From: CAZXTR01 sp964643615
GTDB lineage: Bacteria > Pseudomonadota > Alphaproteobacteria > CAAHEQ01 > UBA3637
DNA length: 24,608 nt
Reading direction: 5' to 3'
Assembly: GCA_964643615.1 (NCBI GenBank)
Contig: CAZXTR010000012.1
Span: 1-24,608, forward strand
Below, piece by piece: positions 7,685-15,748 of the stretch (the stretch's first letter is position 1; every line of letters begins with the position of its first letter). The notes under the pieces are model-generated. The model was not told the DNA's origin. It worked only from the letters and a program-made list of their open reading frames with translations, and made no database searches. The translations under genes and the position numbers were made by a program.

Positions 7685-8683
7685 CTAATTCCCCTTTTTT
7701 TCTTTATGAATAGATAGGCTCGCAGTGCGCAAAACTTCTTTTAATCCAATTCCTGAGATACTAGAGATAATAAATATTTCTTTTTTTAAACTTTTTAAAT
7801 CTTTTTTTATTTTTTGAATGTGCTCGGGTGTTAAAGCATCACACTTATTTATAGCAACAATTTCTGGTTTTTTATCTAAATTGCAACCATAATTTTTCAA
7901 CTCGTGACGAATGGCACGATAGGCTTTTAAAGTATTATCTTGTGTCCCGTCAATTAAATGTATTAAAATAGAGCAACGTTCAATGTGTTTTAAGAACTTA
8001 ATCCCCAATCCGATACCTTCGGATGCCCCCTCAATCAAGCCAGGGATATCCGCAAGTAAAATCTCTTTTCCATCGACAACGGCAACGCCTAAGTGGGGGT
8101 GCAAAGTTGTAAAAGGATAATCAGCAATCTTTGGTCTTGCTCTTGTGAGGGCTGTTAATAGAGTAGATTTTCCAGCATTTGGCATTCCGACAAGTCCAAT
8201 ATCGGCTACAAGTTTTAAACGAAGCCAAACGAACATTTCTTCTCCAGGAAGTCCCGCATCGGCCCGCCGCGGTGCTTGGTTTGTTGAGCTTTTGAAGGAA
8301 TCATTGCCACGCCCCCCCATTCCGCCACGAGCGACAACAAAAGTTTGAGCATCTTGAGTTAAATCGACCAATGAAATTTCGCCAGAAGAATCTAAAATTT
8401 GTGTTCCAACGGGTACCTTTATAACCAAATCTTTTCCCCTAGCTCCTGTTCGATTACACCCAGCTCCAGGATGCCCATTTTGTGCAATGAAATGTTGTTG
8501 GTAACGAAAGTCGATAAGCGTATTTAAGTTGAGGACAGCTTGGAAAACAATATCTCCGCCTTTGCCTCCCATTCCCCCATCGGGGCCCCCAAATTCAATG
8601 TATTTTTCACGCCGGAAAGAGCAAGCTCCATTGCCTCCATTACCAGCTTTAATAAAGATTTTGGCTTGATCCAAAAATTTCAT
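7685..8683 (-). CDS. obgE: GTPase ObgE/CgtA
   Basis: Obg is an essential GTPase of 50S ribosome assembly and stress signalling. This 332-residue protein has the glycine-rich Obg fold (residues 1-158, with CSFRREKYIEFGGPDGGMGG and GGMGGRGNDSF) followed by the G domain: G1 GMPNAGKST near 167-175, G2 region DYPFTT, G3 DIPGLIEGAS, G4 NKCD and G5 SSISG. It is near the usual core length and lacks a long C-terminal extension. The gene heads a six-gene minus-strand operon with rsfS one base downstream. In many alphaproteobacteria proB, proA and nadD lie between obgE and rsfS; here they are absent. Confidence 0.97.
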   Translation of the reverse strand: MKFLDQAKIFIKAGNGGNGACSFRREKYIEFGGPDGGMGGKGGDIVFQAVLNLNTLIDFRYQQHFIAQNGHPGAGCNRTGARGKDLVIKVPVGTQILDSSGEISLVDLTQDAQTFVVARGGMGGRGNDSFKSSTNQAPRRADAGLPGEEMFVWLRLKLVADIGLVGMPNAGKSTLLTALTRARPKIADYPFTTLHPHLGVAVVDGKEILLADIPGLIEGASEGIGLGIKFLKHIERCSILIHLIDGTQDNTLKAYRAIRHELKNYGCNLDKKPEIVAINKCDALTPEHIQKIKKDLKSLKKEIFIISSISGIGLKEVLRTASLSIHKEKKGN

Positions 8684-8711
8684 TTATTTCCTCTTTACAC
8701 CATTCTTACAT

Positions 8712-8740
8712 AGGGTACTCTAAAAAAAAATTGAAGGCAA
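8712..8740 (-). promoter_or_regulatory. Weak candidate promoter for the obgE operon
   Basis: On the minus strand TTGCCT (8740-8735) and TACCCT (8717-8712) are 17 bases apart, between the rpmA terminator and obgE. The -10 matches poorly (3 of 6). A promoter is expected here because the upstream operon ends at a terminator, but the exact site is uncertain. Confidence 0.3.
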
Positions 8741-8763
8741 GGAGTTTTTGCACAAATTTAACA

Positions 8764-8794
8764 TAAAAAAAAAGAAGGGAAGCAATGCTTCCGC
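8764..8794 (-). terminator. Rho-independent terminator of rplU-rpmA
   Basis: Reading the minus strand, a perfect 6-bp stem GGAAGC-ATT-GCTTCC (8792-8778) is followed by CTTC and then nine consecutive T (8773-8765). It lies about 40 bases after the rpmA stop and separates the ribosomal-protein operon from obgE. Weak extra pairing of the flanking A and T tracts may also let it work in the opposite direction. Confidence 0.88.
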
Positions 8795-8831
8795 TCCTTT
8801 TTGTGAATAGTTTTTTGTTTGAACGTGAAGT

Positions 8832-9092
8832 TTAAGCTTGTTTCGCTACAACGCTAACATAAGTGCGATCATTTTTTGAATGTTTAAATTCAACAATGCC
8901 GTCTGCTGTTGCAAAAATAGTATGATCAACCCCTAACCCAACGTTTTCGCCTGGATGGTATTGTGTACCGCGCTGACGAATGATGATGTTTCCAGCAATA
9001 ACTGCTTGACCACCAGCTTTTTTGACGCCTAAGCGCCGACCTTCAGAGTCGCGCCCGTTTCTTGTACTGCCGCCTGCTTTCTTATGAGCCAT
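8832..9092 (-). CDS. rpmA: 50S ribosomal protein L27
   Basis: L27 lies near the peptidyl-transferase centre and its N-terminus contacts the tRNA ends. The 86-residue sequence is full length and typical: MAHKKAGGSTRNGRDSEG at the start, then LGVKKAGGQ, IIIRQRGTQYHPGENVGLGVDHTIFA and the basic C-terminus. There is no Firmicutes-type cleavable N-terminal extension. It begins 17 bases after rplU with AGGAGAG upstream, so it is the second gene of a two-gene ribosomal-protein operon. Confidence 0.98.
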   Translation of the reverse strand: MAHKKAGGSTRNGRDSEGRRLGVKKAGGQAVIAGNIIIRQRGTQYHPGENVGLGVDHTIFATADGIVEFKHSKNDRTYVSVVAKQA

Positions 9093-9109
9093 AATCCTCT
9101 CCTATAATC

Positions 9110-9409
9110 CTATACTTTGATTTCTTGAATTTTAACTACAGATAAATTTTGCTTATGCCCATTTTTTCTGCGATATCCTTGGCGACGGCGTTTTTTGAAA
9201 ACAATAACTTTCTCTCCTCGAGATTGTTTAACAATTTCACCTATAACGACAGCACCTTCGATGAAGGGGGCTCCGACGCTGCCATCAACCATTAAAATCT
9301 CTTTAAACTCAACTTTTTCTCCGGCTTCACCTTTTACGCGCTCAATAACAATGACACTGTCTTTTGTTACTTTGTATTGCTTACCACCGGTTTTAATAAC
9401 TGCGAACAT
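9110..9409 (-). CDS. rplU: 50S ribosomal protein L21
   Basis: L21 is an early-assembling large-subunit protein. The 99-residue product shows FAVIKTGGKQYKV at the start and the family's C-terminal KKRRRQGYRRKNGHKQ motif. I chose the ATG at 9409 (MFAVIKTGG) rather than the one two codons upstream at 9415, because AGAGG then has a proper six-base spacing and the product aligns with L21 starts. A strong promoter lies directly upstream, and rpmA follows. Confidence 0.97.
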   Translation of the reverse strand: MFAVIKTGGKQYKVTKDSVIVIERVKGEAGEKVEFKEILMVDGSVGAPFIEGAVVIGEIVKQSRGEKVIVFKKRRRQGYRRKNGHKQNLSVVKIQEIKV

Positions 9410-9448
9410 ATCCATCCTCTAAAGCTAAAATATAAAATTAAGAATGAA

Positions 9449-9477
9449 CTTATACATTGAAAAAATGCCCTTGTCAA
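9449..9477 (-). promoter_or_regulatory. Strong sigma70-type promoter for rplU-rpmA
   Basis: On the minus strand a perfect TTGACA (9477-9472) and TATAAG (9454-9449) are separated by exactly 17 bases. Transcription would start near 9442, leaving a leader of about 33 bases before the L21 start. This is the best promoter match in the window. Confidence 0.75.
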
Positions 9478-9502
9478 TAAGAAAAGCAAAAAATCTTAAA
9501 AT

Positions 9503-9531
9503 TTGACTTTAGAAAGAAGGCATGTTAAAAA
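9503..9531 (+). promoter_or_regulatory. Candidate sigma70-type promoter for mfd
   Basis: TTGACT (9503-9508) and TAAAAA (9526-9531) are 17 bases apart, 18 bases upstream of the mfd ATG. It is divergent from the rplU promoter, with 25 bases between the two -35 boxes. Confidence 0.5.
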
Positions 9532-9548
9532 CTTATCCGAGATAGAAT

Positions 9549-12500
9549 ATGACAGAAAAACAACAAATACTTTCAGGGGTTCCGGAAGGATATGATGTCC
9601 TTATTTTAGAAAAATTGCTTCGAGTATACAAAATAGTGTATTACGTGGCAGTAAATGATATCTATAGGCAAAATTTAAAAGAATCACTTGCAACAATGTT
9701 TCCAGATATCAAAATTTTGGATTTCCCAGCATGGGATACTGTTCCATACGATAGAGTTTCTCCGAATTGCGATATTGAAGGGGAACGTTTAAACACGTTG
9801 TTTCAAATATCTCAAGAGCATAATTTTCAAATACCTACATTAATTTTGACCTCCGTAAGTGCCTGTTTACAAAAAGTACCTTCTGTTGATTTTTTTAAGG
9901 GGCGTGTATTCGATGTTTATAAAAATGGTATACTTGATGAAAAGGAATTACAAAGTTTTTTGTCTGCAAATGGCTATGTTAGAGTAACACAAGTGATAGG
10001 AAGAGGAGAATATGCTATTCGAGGTGGCATTATAGACGTTTATCCAGTGGGGACAGAATATCCTGTACGGTTAGATTTATTTGGAAATGAAGTGGATACG
10101 ATCCGCACTTTTGAACCATTAACGCAAAAAACGATAGCAGATTGTAGTGGGTTTTCTATCCCTCCTATGTCAGAATTTGAAATGACAACGAATAGTATAG
10201 CTCTATTCAGAACGCAATATCGTGATTTATTTCCTTCGATACTTCATGATTCTCTTTATGAAAACGTCAGTCAGGGCATTAAAGTATCTGGATTAGAACA
10301 TTGGATGCCTTTATTTTTTGAACAAATGTGCTGTTTGTTTGACTATGTGCCAAATGCCTTGATTGTAATGGGATTTGGAACTGATGATGCCCTGAAAGAG
10401 CGAATTGAACAAATAAAAGAGTACTATCAAGCGAGACTTTTAGCAGCTGAAAATAAGACGGATATGGAAATGGTATACCATCCGATTCCTATGGAAAGAA
10501 TGTTTTTGAATGAAAAAACATTTGATGAAGCTTTAAAAACAAAAGAGGTCTTTTATTTTTCGCCGTTTGTGCTTCCCAATACAAAAGATATGGGAGGTAG
10601 AGTGAATGAAGGTTTTATTTCGACACAAGGGAAACAGAAAATTTTTGATAAACTTGCCTCTTATATTAAACAAAGGAAAGAAAAAGTTGTTATTGGCGCA
10701 TTAACGTCAATTAGTTTGGACAGATTTATCAATATGTTGAAAGAAAAAGACGTTCGCTTAAGTCAAGCAATTTCTTGGGATGAAGCATTAAAAAAAACAC
10801 CCTCCGTTATGCTTTTGCCAATAGATAAGGGTTTTAAAAGTCCAGAAGTAACTTTATTTACAGAAACGGATTTATTCGGGGAAAAAGCGGGATTGATTTC
10901 TCGCTATAAAAGGAAAAAAGAAAACTTTGTTGAAGACGTTTCTTGTCTATCAAAAGGGGATCTTGTCGTGCATATTAGTCATGGTATCGGTCGTTATGAA
11001 GGTTTGATGAGCCTTTCTGTTGGTAGCATAGTGCATGATTGTTTAATGGTTGTATATGCAGATGAAGACAAGTTATTTGTCCCTGTTGAAAATTTGGATG
11101 TTTTGACAAGATATGGTTCGGAAAATGCACAAGTCGTTTTAGATAAGTTAGGTGGCGTTGCTTGGGAAGCAAGAAAGACAAATATCAAAAAACGACTTTT
11201 GGATATGGCAAAACGTTTGGTAGAAATTGCTGCTGTCCGTGTGGCACAAAAGACAGAAAAGATTTCCCCTCCTGCTGGAATTTATAATGAATTTTGCGCA
11301 CAATTTCCGTATGTTGAAACTCCAGATCAAATGCAATCAATTTATCATATTATAGAAGACTTTAAAAAAGGTTTTCCTATCGATCGTTTGGTTTGTGGTG
11401 ATGTTGGTTTCGGAAAGACAGAGGTCGCTTTACGTGCAGCTTTTATTGCAGTGATGAATGGGTTACAAGTTGCCGTTATTGTTCCAACGACTTTATTAGC
11501 AAGACAGCATTATGATACTTTTGTGTCCAGATTTAAAGGTTTTCCAGTTAAAATTGGACGTCTGTCTCGGTTAGTGAACGAAAAAGAAAAAAAAATGACG
11601 AAGAAGGGATTGGAAGACGGCACAATTCAAATTGTTATTGGAACTCATGCAATTTTGTCAAAAAGTGTACAGTTCAAAAATTTAGGACTTTTAATTGTCG
11701 ACGAAGAGCAGCATTTTGGAGTTGCTCACAAAGAAAAATTAAAAGAAATGAAGTCGGGGTTACACGTTATTACACTTACGGCAACTCCTATTCCAAGAAC
11801 CTTGCAAATGTCTTTGACCGGCGTAAAGGATTTAAGTGTTATTGCAACTCCTCCAATAGATAGGATGAGTGTCAATACATTTGTCTTACCCTTTGACCCC
11901 ATTATAATTAAAGATGCTTTGTTAAGAGAAAAAAACAGAGGAGGACAAACTTTTTATGTTTGTCCTAGAATTAGTGATATGCCTCTATTGTTGGAGAGAT
12001 TGCATAGACTTGTTCCAGAAATTAAAATTGTATCGGCACATGGACAAATGTCTTCTACACAGCTTGAATTAATTATGAACGATTTTGCTGACAAGAAGTA
12101 CGATGTTTTGCTTGTAACTTCTATTATCGAATCAGGTTTAGATATGCCGTCCGTCAATACAATTGTCGTCCATAAGGCGGATATGTTTGGATTGGCCAAT
12201 CTGTATCAGTTAAGGGGGCGTGTTGGTCGTTCAAAAACGAAAGCTTATGCTTACCTTACAACAATTGAAGGAAAAAAATTAACGGATTCTGCACAAAAGC
12301 GGTTGTCTGTTTTACAAAGTTTAGATAATTTGGGGGCTGGTTTTACTTTAGCGAGTCATGATTTAGATATACGAGGCGCTGGCAATTTGTTAGGACAAGA
12401 ACAGTCTGGACATATAAAAGAAGTTGGGGTTGAACTTTATCAAAAAATGTTAGAAGACGCAGTGGCTCAATTAAAGCAAAATCCAAATGCCCAAGACGCA

Positions 12501-12959
12501 TCCGATAATTGGTCTCCCCAAGTTGGGTTGGGATTATGTGTCCTAATTCCAGAAAAATATCTGCCTGATTTAAATTTGCGAATGGAATTGTATTATCGTA
12601 TAGCTAATATTGAGCAAGGTTCACAGTTGGAAGACATGTTCTTTGAATTAAAAGACCGTTTTGGAGAATTGCCAGAAGAAGTGATTAATTTATTGGAAAC
12701 TGTCCGCGTTAAAATTTTATGTAAATCGGCTTTTGTTGAAAGGATAGATGCTTCCGAAAAGGGGATGACAATTTCTTTTCATAAAAACTTTTTCCCAAAT
12801 CCTGTGGGGTTAGTCAATTTTATCAATGCTCAAATGGGGCTTGCGAAATTAAAGCCAGACAAACTAACAATAATTCGTTCTTGGCAAACACAAGAAGATA
12901 GAATTAATGGAGTTAAGAGGATTCTTGAGCTGTTTTCAAAATTAGCAAAGGGAAGCTAA
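9549..12959 (+). CDS. mfd: Transcription-repair coupling factor Mfd
   Basis: Mfd removes RNA polymerase stalled at DNA lesions and recruits UvrA. The protein has 1136 residues, close to the usual ~1150. In order it shows the UvrB-like N-terminal module (FPAWDTVPYDRVSPN, then RGEYAIRGGIIDVYP), the RNA-polymerase-interaction domain beginning GDLVVHISHGIGRYEGL, and the RecG-like motor: Walker A GDVGFGKTE at 617-625, Walker B DEEQHFG at 718-724, TATPIPRTLQMS, and motif VI QLRGRVGRSKTKAYAYL. The DLDIRGAGNLLGQEQSGHIKEVG block and C-terminal TRCF domain complete it. All motifs are intact. The ribosome-binding site is weak (GAGA). The stop overlaps the 3' end of the convergent repeat-protein gene by four bases. 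Confidence 0.98.
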   Translation: MTEKQQILSGVPEGYDVLILEKLLRVYKIVYYVAVNDIYRQNLKESLATMFPDIKILDFPAWDTVPYDRVSPNCDIEGERLNTLFQISQEHNFQIPTLILTSVSACLQKVPSVDFFKGRVFDVYKNGILDEKELQSFLSANGYVRVTQVIGRGEYAIRGGIIDVYPVGTEYPVRLDLFGNEVDTIRTFEPLTQKTIADCSGFSIPPMSEFEMTTNSIALFRTQYRDLFPSILHDSLYENVSQGIKVSGLEHWMPLFFEQMCCLFDYVPNALIVMGFGTDDALKERIEQIKEYYQARLLAAENKTDMEMVYHPIPMERMFLNEKTFDEALKTKEVFYFSPFVLPNTKDMGGRVNEGFISTQGKQKIFDKLASYIKQRKEKVVIGALTSISLDRFINMLKEKDVRLSQAISWDEALKKTPSVMLLPIDKGFKSPEVTLFTETDLFGEKAGLISRYKRKKENFVEDVSCLSKGDLVVHISHGIGRYEGLMSLSVGSIVHDCLMVVYADEDKLFVPVENLDVLTRYGSENAQVVLDKLGGVAWEARKTNIKKRLLDMAKRLVEIAAVRVAQKTEKISPPAGIYNEFCAQFPYVETPDQMQSIYHIIEDFKKGFPIDRLVCGDVGFGKTEVALRAAFIAVMNGLQVAVIVPTTLLARQHYDTFVSRFKGFPVKIGRLSRLVNEKEKKMTKKGLEDGTIQIVIGTHAILSKSVQFKNLGLLIVDEEQHFGVAHKEKLKEMKSGLHVITLTATPIPRTLQMSLTGVKDLSVIATPPIDRMSVNTFVLPFDPIIIKDALLREKNRGGQTFYVCPRISDMPLLLERLHRLVPEIKIVSAHGQMSSTQLELIMNDFADKKYDVLLVTSIIESGLDMPSVNTIVVHKADMFGLANLYQLRGRVGRSKTKAYAYLTTIEGKKLTDSAQKRLSVLQSLDNLGAGFTLASHDLDIRGAGNLLGQEQSGHIKEVGVELYQKMLEDAVAQLKQNPNAQDASDNWSPQVGLGLCVLIPEKYLPDLNLRMELYYRIANIEQGSQLEDMFFELKDRFGELPEEVINLLETVRVKILCKSAFVERIDASEKGMTISFHKNFFPNPVGLVNFINAQMGLAKLKPDKLTIIRSWQTQEDRINGVKRILELFSKLAKGS

Positions 12960-13909
12960 TCCTCCTTTTGTCTTAAATGCTTGGATCTAATAAGGCGTGT
13001 TAATAAAGATGTCCGCTCCAATTTTTTAAGTGTGTTGATAAGTTGGTTTTCCATTCTATGCCTTGTTTGAAACATAGTTCCCATTTTTAAAGGACGCAAG
13101 GCTGTGGAAGATTTTTTTTCTTTATGCTCAAGTGCATTCATAGCAATCGCATATATTTTTCTGACACGAATATTTTTTAAGGAAAAATTTAAAATAATTG
13201 GCTTGTGTGAAAAAATGTAATTCACCATTGTTTCTTTATCGTCATTACGCGATTCTGAATTTTTTGGGAACTCCCATAAGCCTTTTCTGTATAAAAAAGA
13301 AATTAATTTGAACTTTTTTAAAATGTTACTGGTGGTGACGGTTAGTAGCTGTGGTTGTTTTTTTATTCCGATTAGAAGAGATTCTCTTGTTAATCCTTCG
13401 TTTTTTAAATTTTGAAAAAGCATTTCAAATTTGACAAAAATAAGAGCTGGGTCTGAAAAAAACAAAGTGGGCTCTTTTAAAGCCATATTCATATAATCGT
13501 TAACTGATATATCTCCACCAAACGCCTTGCAAATTATACAACATTTGTCGAAAAAATTATCAATAGATATGCTACATAAATCCGGATTTTTTTGTAAGGC
13601 TCTGGAAAATGTGTCGATCGAAAAAAGGCTGTTTTTGAATTTGTCTTGAAAGGTAGAGATGCGTTCTTTAAATCGGAAAAAACTTCCATTTAAATCGGAT
13701 GTTTGGAAGATGTATGAGCTCGTCTCATTTTTTAAAAGTTTTAAAATGACTTTTTTTGCATTAGGTTTTGAAACTTCACAACTCAACATGGAGGTGTATA
13801 GCACAGAAAGTTTTTTCAAAATATCTGCTTTTTCTTCTTCAGGAAAAGTAATGATTATATCTGAAAAAATATTGCTAACTTCAAGATTATCACAGTGTTT
13901 AGATCCCAT
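12956..13909 (-). CDS. Uncharacterised helical-repeat protein with mTERF-like repeats
   Basis: I do not recognise this 317-residue protein as a known bacterial family. Residues 95-258 contain four tandem units of about 38 residues, each with the pattern (I/L)(S/T)..-L...-(K)-x-P-x-L-(two to six residues)-N/hydrophobic-K-F-x-x-I-x-x-L-x-x-x-G; the key prolines are P109, P147, P186 and P237, the last after a ~13-residue insertion. A weaker unit may precede them near 51-88. The pattern resembles the ~30-38-residue repeats of eukaryotic mTERF nucleic-acid-binding proteins. The C-terminus is basic and has no membrane segment, so the protein is probably cytoplasmic or delivered without a Sec signal. 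I chose the ATG at 13909 because GGGGA lies five bases upstream and a promoter ends just before it; an upstream ATG at 13975 would lie upstream of that promoter. Confidence 0.72.
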   Translation of the reverse strand: MGSKHCDNLEVSNIFSDIIITFPEEEKADILKKLSVLYTSMLSCEVSKPNAKKVILKLLKNETSSYIFQTSDLNGSFFRFKERISTFQDKFKNSLFSIDTFSRALQKNPDLCSISIDNFFDKCCIICKAFGGDISVNDYMNMALKEPTLFFSDPALIFVKFEMLFQNLKNEGLTRESLLIGIKKQPQLLTVTTSNILKKFKLISFLYRKGLWEFPKNSESRNDDKETMVNYIFSHKPIILNFSLKNIRVRKIYAIAMNALEHKEKKSSTALRPLKMGTMFQTRHRMENQLINTLKKLERTSLLTRLIRSKHLRQKED

Positions 13910-13931
13910 TGTTTTCCCCATATAATAAAAT

Positions 13932-13960
13932 ATTATACACAAATATTGACAAAAAATCAA
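13932..13960 (-). promoter_or_regulatory. Promoter for the mTERF-like repeat gene
   Basis: On the minus strand TTGATT (13960-13955) and a perfect TATAAT (13937-13932) are 17 bases apart. The predicted start near 13925 gives a leader of about 16 bases that carries the GGGGA ribosome-binding site. It lies in the 75-base gap after mutL, so the repeat gene can be transcribed independently of the mutL operon. Confidence 0.65.
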
Positions 13961-13984
13961 GTTTTTTTTGAACATAGAAGAAGA

Positions 13985-15748
13985 TTATTTTCTTCCGAAA
14001 AGACGTTCTATATCAGATATTTTAAGTTCAATATAGGTTGGTCGTCCGTGGATACACTGTCCAGACGTTCCACAGGCTTCCATTTGACGCAATAAAGCAT
14101 TCATTTCTTGGGCATCTAATTGTCTTCCTGCCCGTACAGATCCATGACAAGCCACTTTAGCACATAAAGCTTGGATTTTATCTTCTAACGCTATTGTTCG
14201 TCCATATTCTTTTAAAGTATCACAAATATCTTGAACAAGTTTTACAATATCTGTTTTGTCGAAAAATGCTGGAATCTCACGAACAATAACAGCATCTTGT
14301 CCAAAGGAATCAATGATAAAGCCCATTTTTTCTAAATCTTTTTTGAATCCTAAAATACGTTGAGTTTCTTCTTCGGATAGGGGAACAATTTGTGGAATAA
14401 GTAACAATTGTTTTTCTGCTTTCCCTTTCATGGACTGGCGAATTTTTTCATATATTAAGCGTTCATGCGCCGCATGTTGATCAATAATTATAATACTTTC
14501 TGACGTTTGCGAAATGATATAAGTGTTTAAAATTTGCGCTCGTGCTAGACCTAAAGGTGGAAAAGATTCAATTGTTTGTATCTCTTTTTGTTGTGATGAC
14601 TTGATAACGTGGGCAGAAAAAGGTTCATTTAACTCTAAAAGATTTTGAGAATCAAACGAGGAGGCGATACTACGATAATTTATATTTTGTCTTTGTTTTA
14701 TAAAAGGTTTTGAAAGAGTTGAGTGCCCTAAAGCCCCAATACCAATAGTTGTGGACGTTTTATGTCCAGATTCGTTTAATGCCGTTTTCAGCGTGCCCAC
14801 GATAAGCCCACGAACGCAAGCAATGTCGCGAAAACGGACTTCGGATTTTGAAGGGTGAACATTGGCGTCGATGTCATGTGTAGGTAAAGTTAAAAACAAA
14901 ACAACAACGGGGTGCCCTTCATGCCCCAAAAGCCCTTGGTAAGCTCCTTTAATGCACCCAAACAACATTTTATCTTTTATCCAACGACCATTTACGAATA
15001 AATATTGATTTGTGCTTGTCGCACGGGTGTAGGTTGGTAAACTAATAAATCCATCCAATTGAATTTCTTCATAAATACCATGTACAGGGATAGCATTATC
15101 TTGGAAAGATTTTCCCAAAACAGCATGAATACGCTCTAATATATTTTCTGTGGGGAAATACTTTATAATACATCGCTTTTCATCTGATAAAGAAAACATA
15201 ATATGCGGATAAATCATTGCTAATTTATCGATAACTTCTTTGATATATGAACGTTCTGTTTGTTCGGATTTTAAGAATTTAAGGCGGGCAGGGGTAGCAA
15301 AGAATAAATCCTTTACTTCAATTTTTGTACCCTCGGACAAACTGGCAGGGCGAATATTATTCTTGTGTCTGCCTTCAACATTAATGCACCACGTTTCAGA
15401 TGAACCTTTTTTGCGTGATGTGATGGTTAATCGAGCTACAGAACCAATGGATGGAAGTGCCTCACCTCTGAATCCTAAAAAGCGAATATCAAATAAATCG
15501 TTTTTAGGTAATTTTGAAGTGGCGTGCCGCTCAACGCATAAAGCCAATTCATCTTTGTCCATTCCTATGCCATTGTCTGTGACGGACAAATACGATTTTC
15601 CTCCATCTTGTAAAACAACTTCAATATGGGTTGCTTTAGCATCGATTGCATTTTCAACCAGTTCTTTAACAGCAAAAGCTGGCCGTTCGATGACTTCTCC
15701 TGCGGCGATTTGGTTAATTAGTGTTGGAGAAAGAAGTCGAATTGTCAT
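13985..15748 (-). CDS. mutL: DNA mismatch repair protein MutL (endonuclease type)
   Basis: MutL couples mismatch recognition by MutS to strand incision. The GHKL ATPase domain is intact: KELVENAID with E29 and N33, TDNGIGM with D58, and FLGFRGEALPSIGSV. In the C-terminal domain I see the metal-binding endonuclease motif DQHAAHERLIYE, then ACHGSVRAG, QCIHGRPT and the terminal FGR. This fits organisms without MutH, where MutL itself nicks the strand; the usual Pro in the CPHGRP motif is Ile here. At 587 residues it is full length, with the normal variable linker. The ATG overlaps the pgi stop (ATGA), so the two are cotranscribed. Confidence 0.97.
   Translation of the reverse strand: MTIRLLSPTLINQIAAGEVIERPAFAVKELVENAIDAKATHIEVVLQDGGKSYLSVTDNGIGMDKDELALCVERHATSKLPKNDLFDIRFLGFRGEALPSIGSVARLTITSRKKGSSETWCINVEGRHKNNIRPASLSEGTKIEVKDLFFATPARLKFLKSEQTERSYIKEVIDKLAMIYPHIMFSLSDEKRCIIKYFPTENILERIHAVLGKSFQDNAIPVHGIYEEIQLDGFISLPTYTRATSTNQYLFVNGRWIKDKMLFGCIKGAYQGLLGHEGHPVVVLFLTLPTHDIDANVHPSKSEVRFRDIACVRGLIVGTLKTALNESGHKTSTTIGIGALGHSTLSKPFIKQRQNINYRSIASSFDSQNLLELNEPFSAHVIKSSQQKEIQTIESFPPLGLARAQILNTYIISQTSESIIIIDQHAAHERLIYEKIRQSMKGKAEKQLLLIPQIVPLSEEETQRILGFKKDLEKMGFIIDSFGQDAVIVREIPAFFDKTDIVKLVQDICDTLKEYGRTIALEDKIQALCAKVACHGSVRAGRQLDAQEMNALLRQMEACGTSGQCIHGRPTYIELKISDIERLFGRK

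Noticed and set aside
13910..13975. 22-residue hydrophobic N-terminal extension on the mTERF-like protein, which would look like a membrane segment
   Set aside because: The strong -10/-35 pair lies within it and a ribosome-binding site precedes the internal ATG at 13909.
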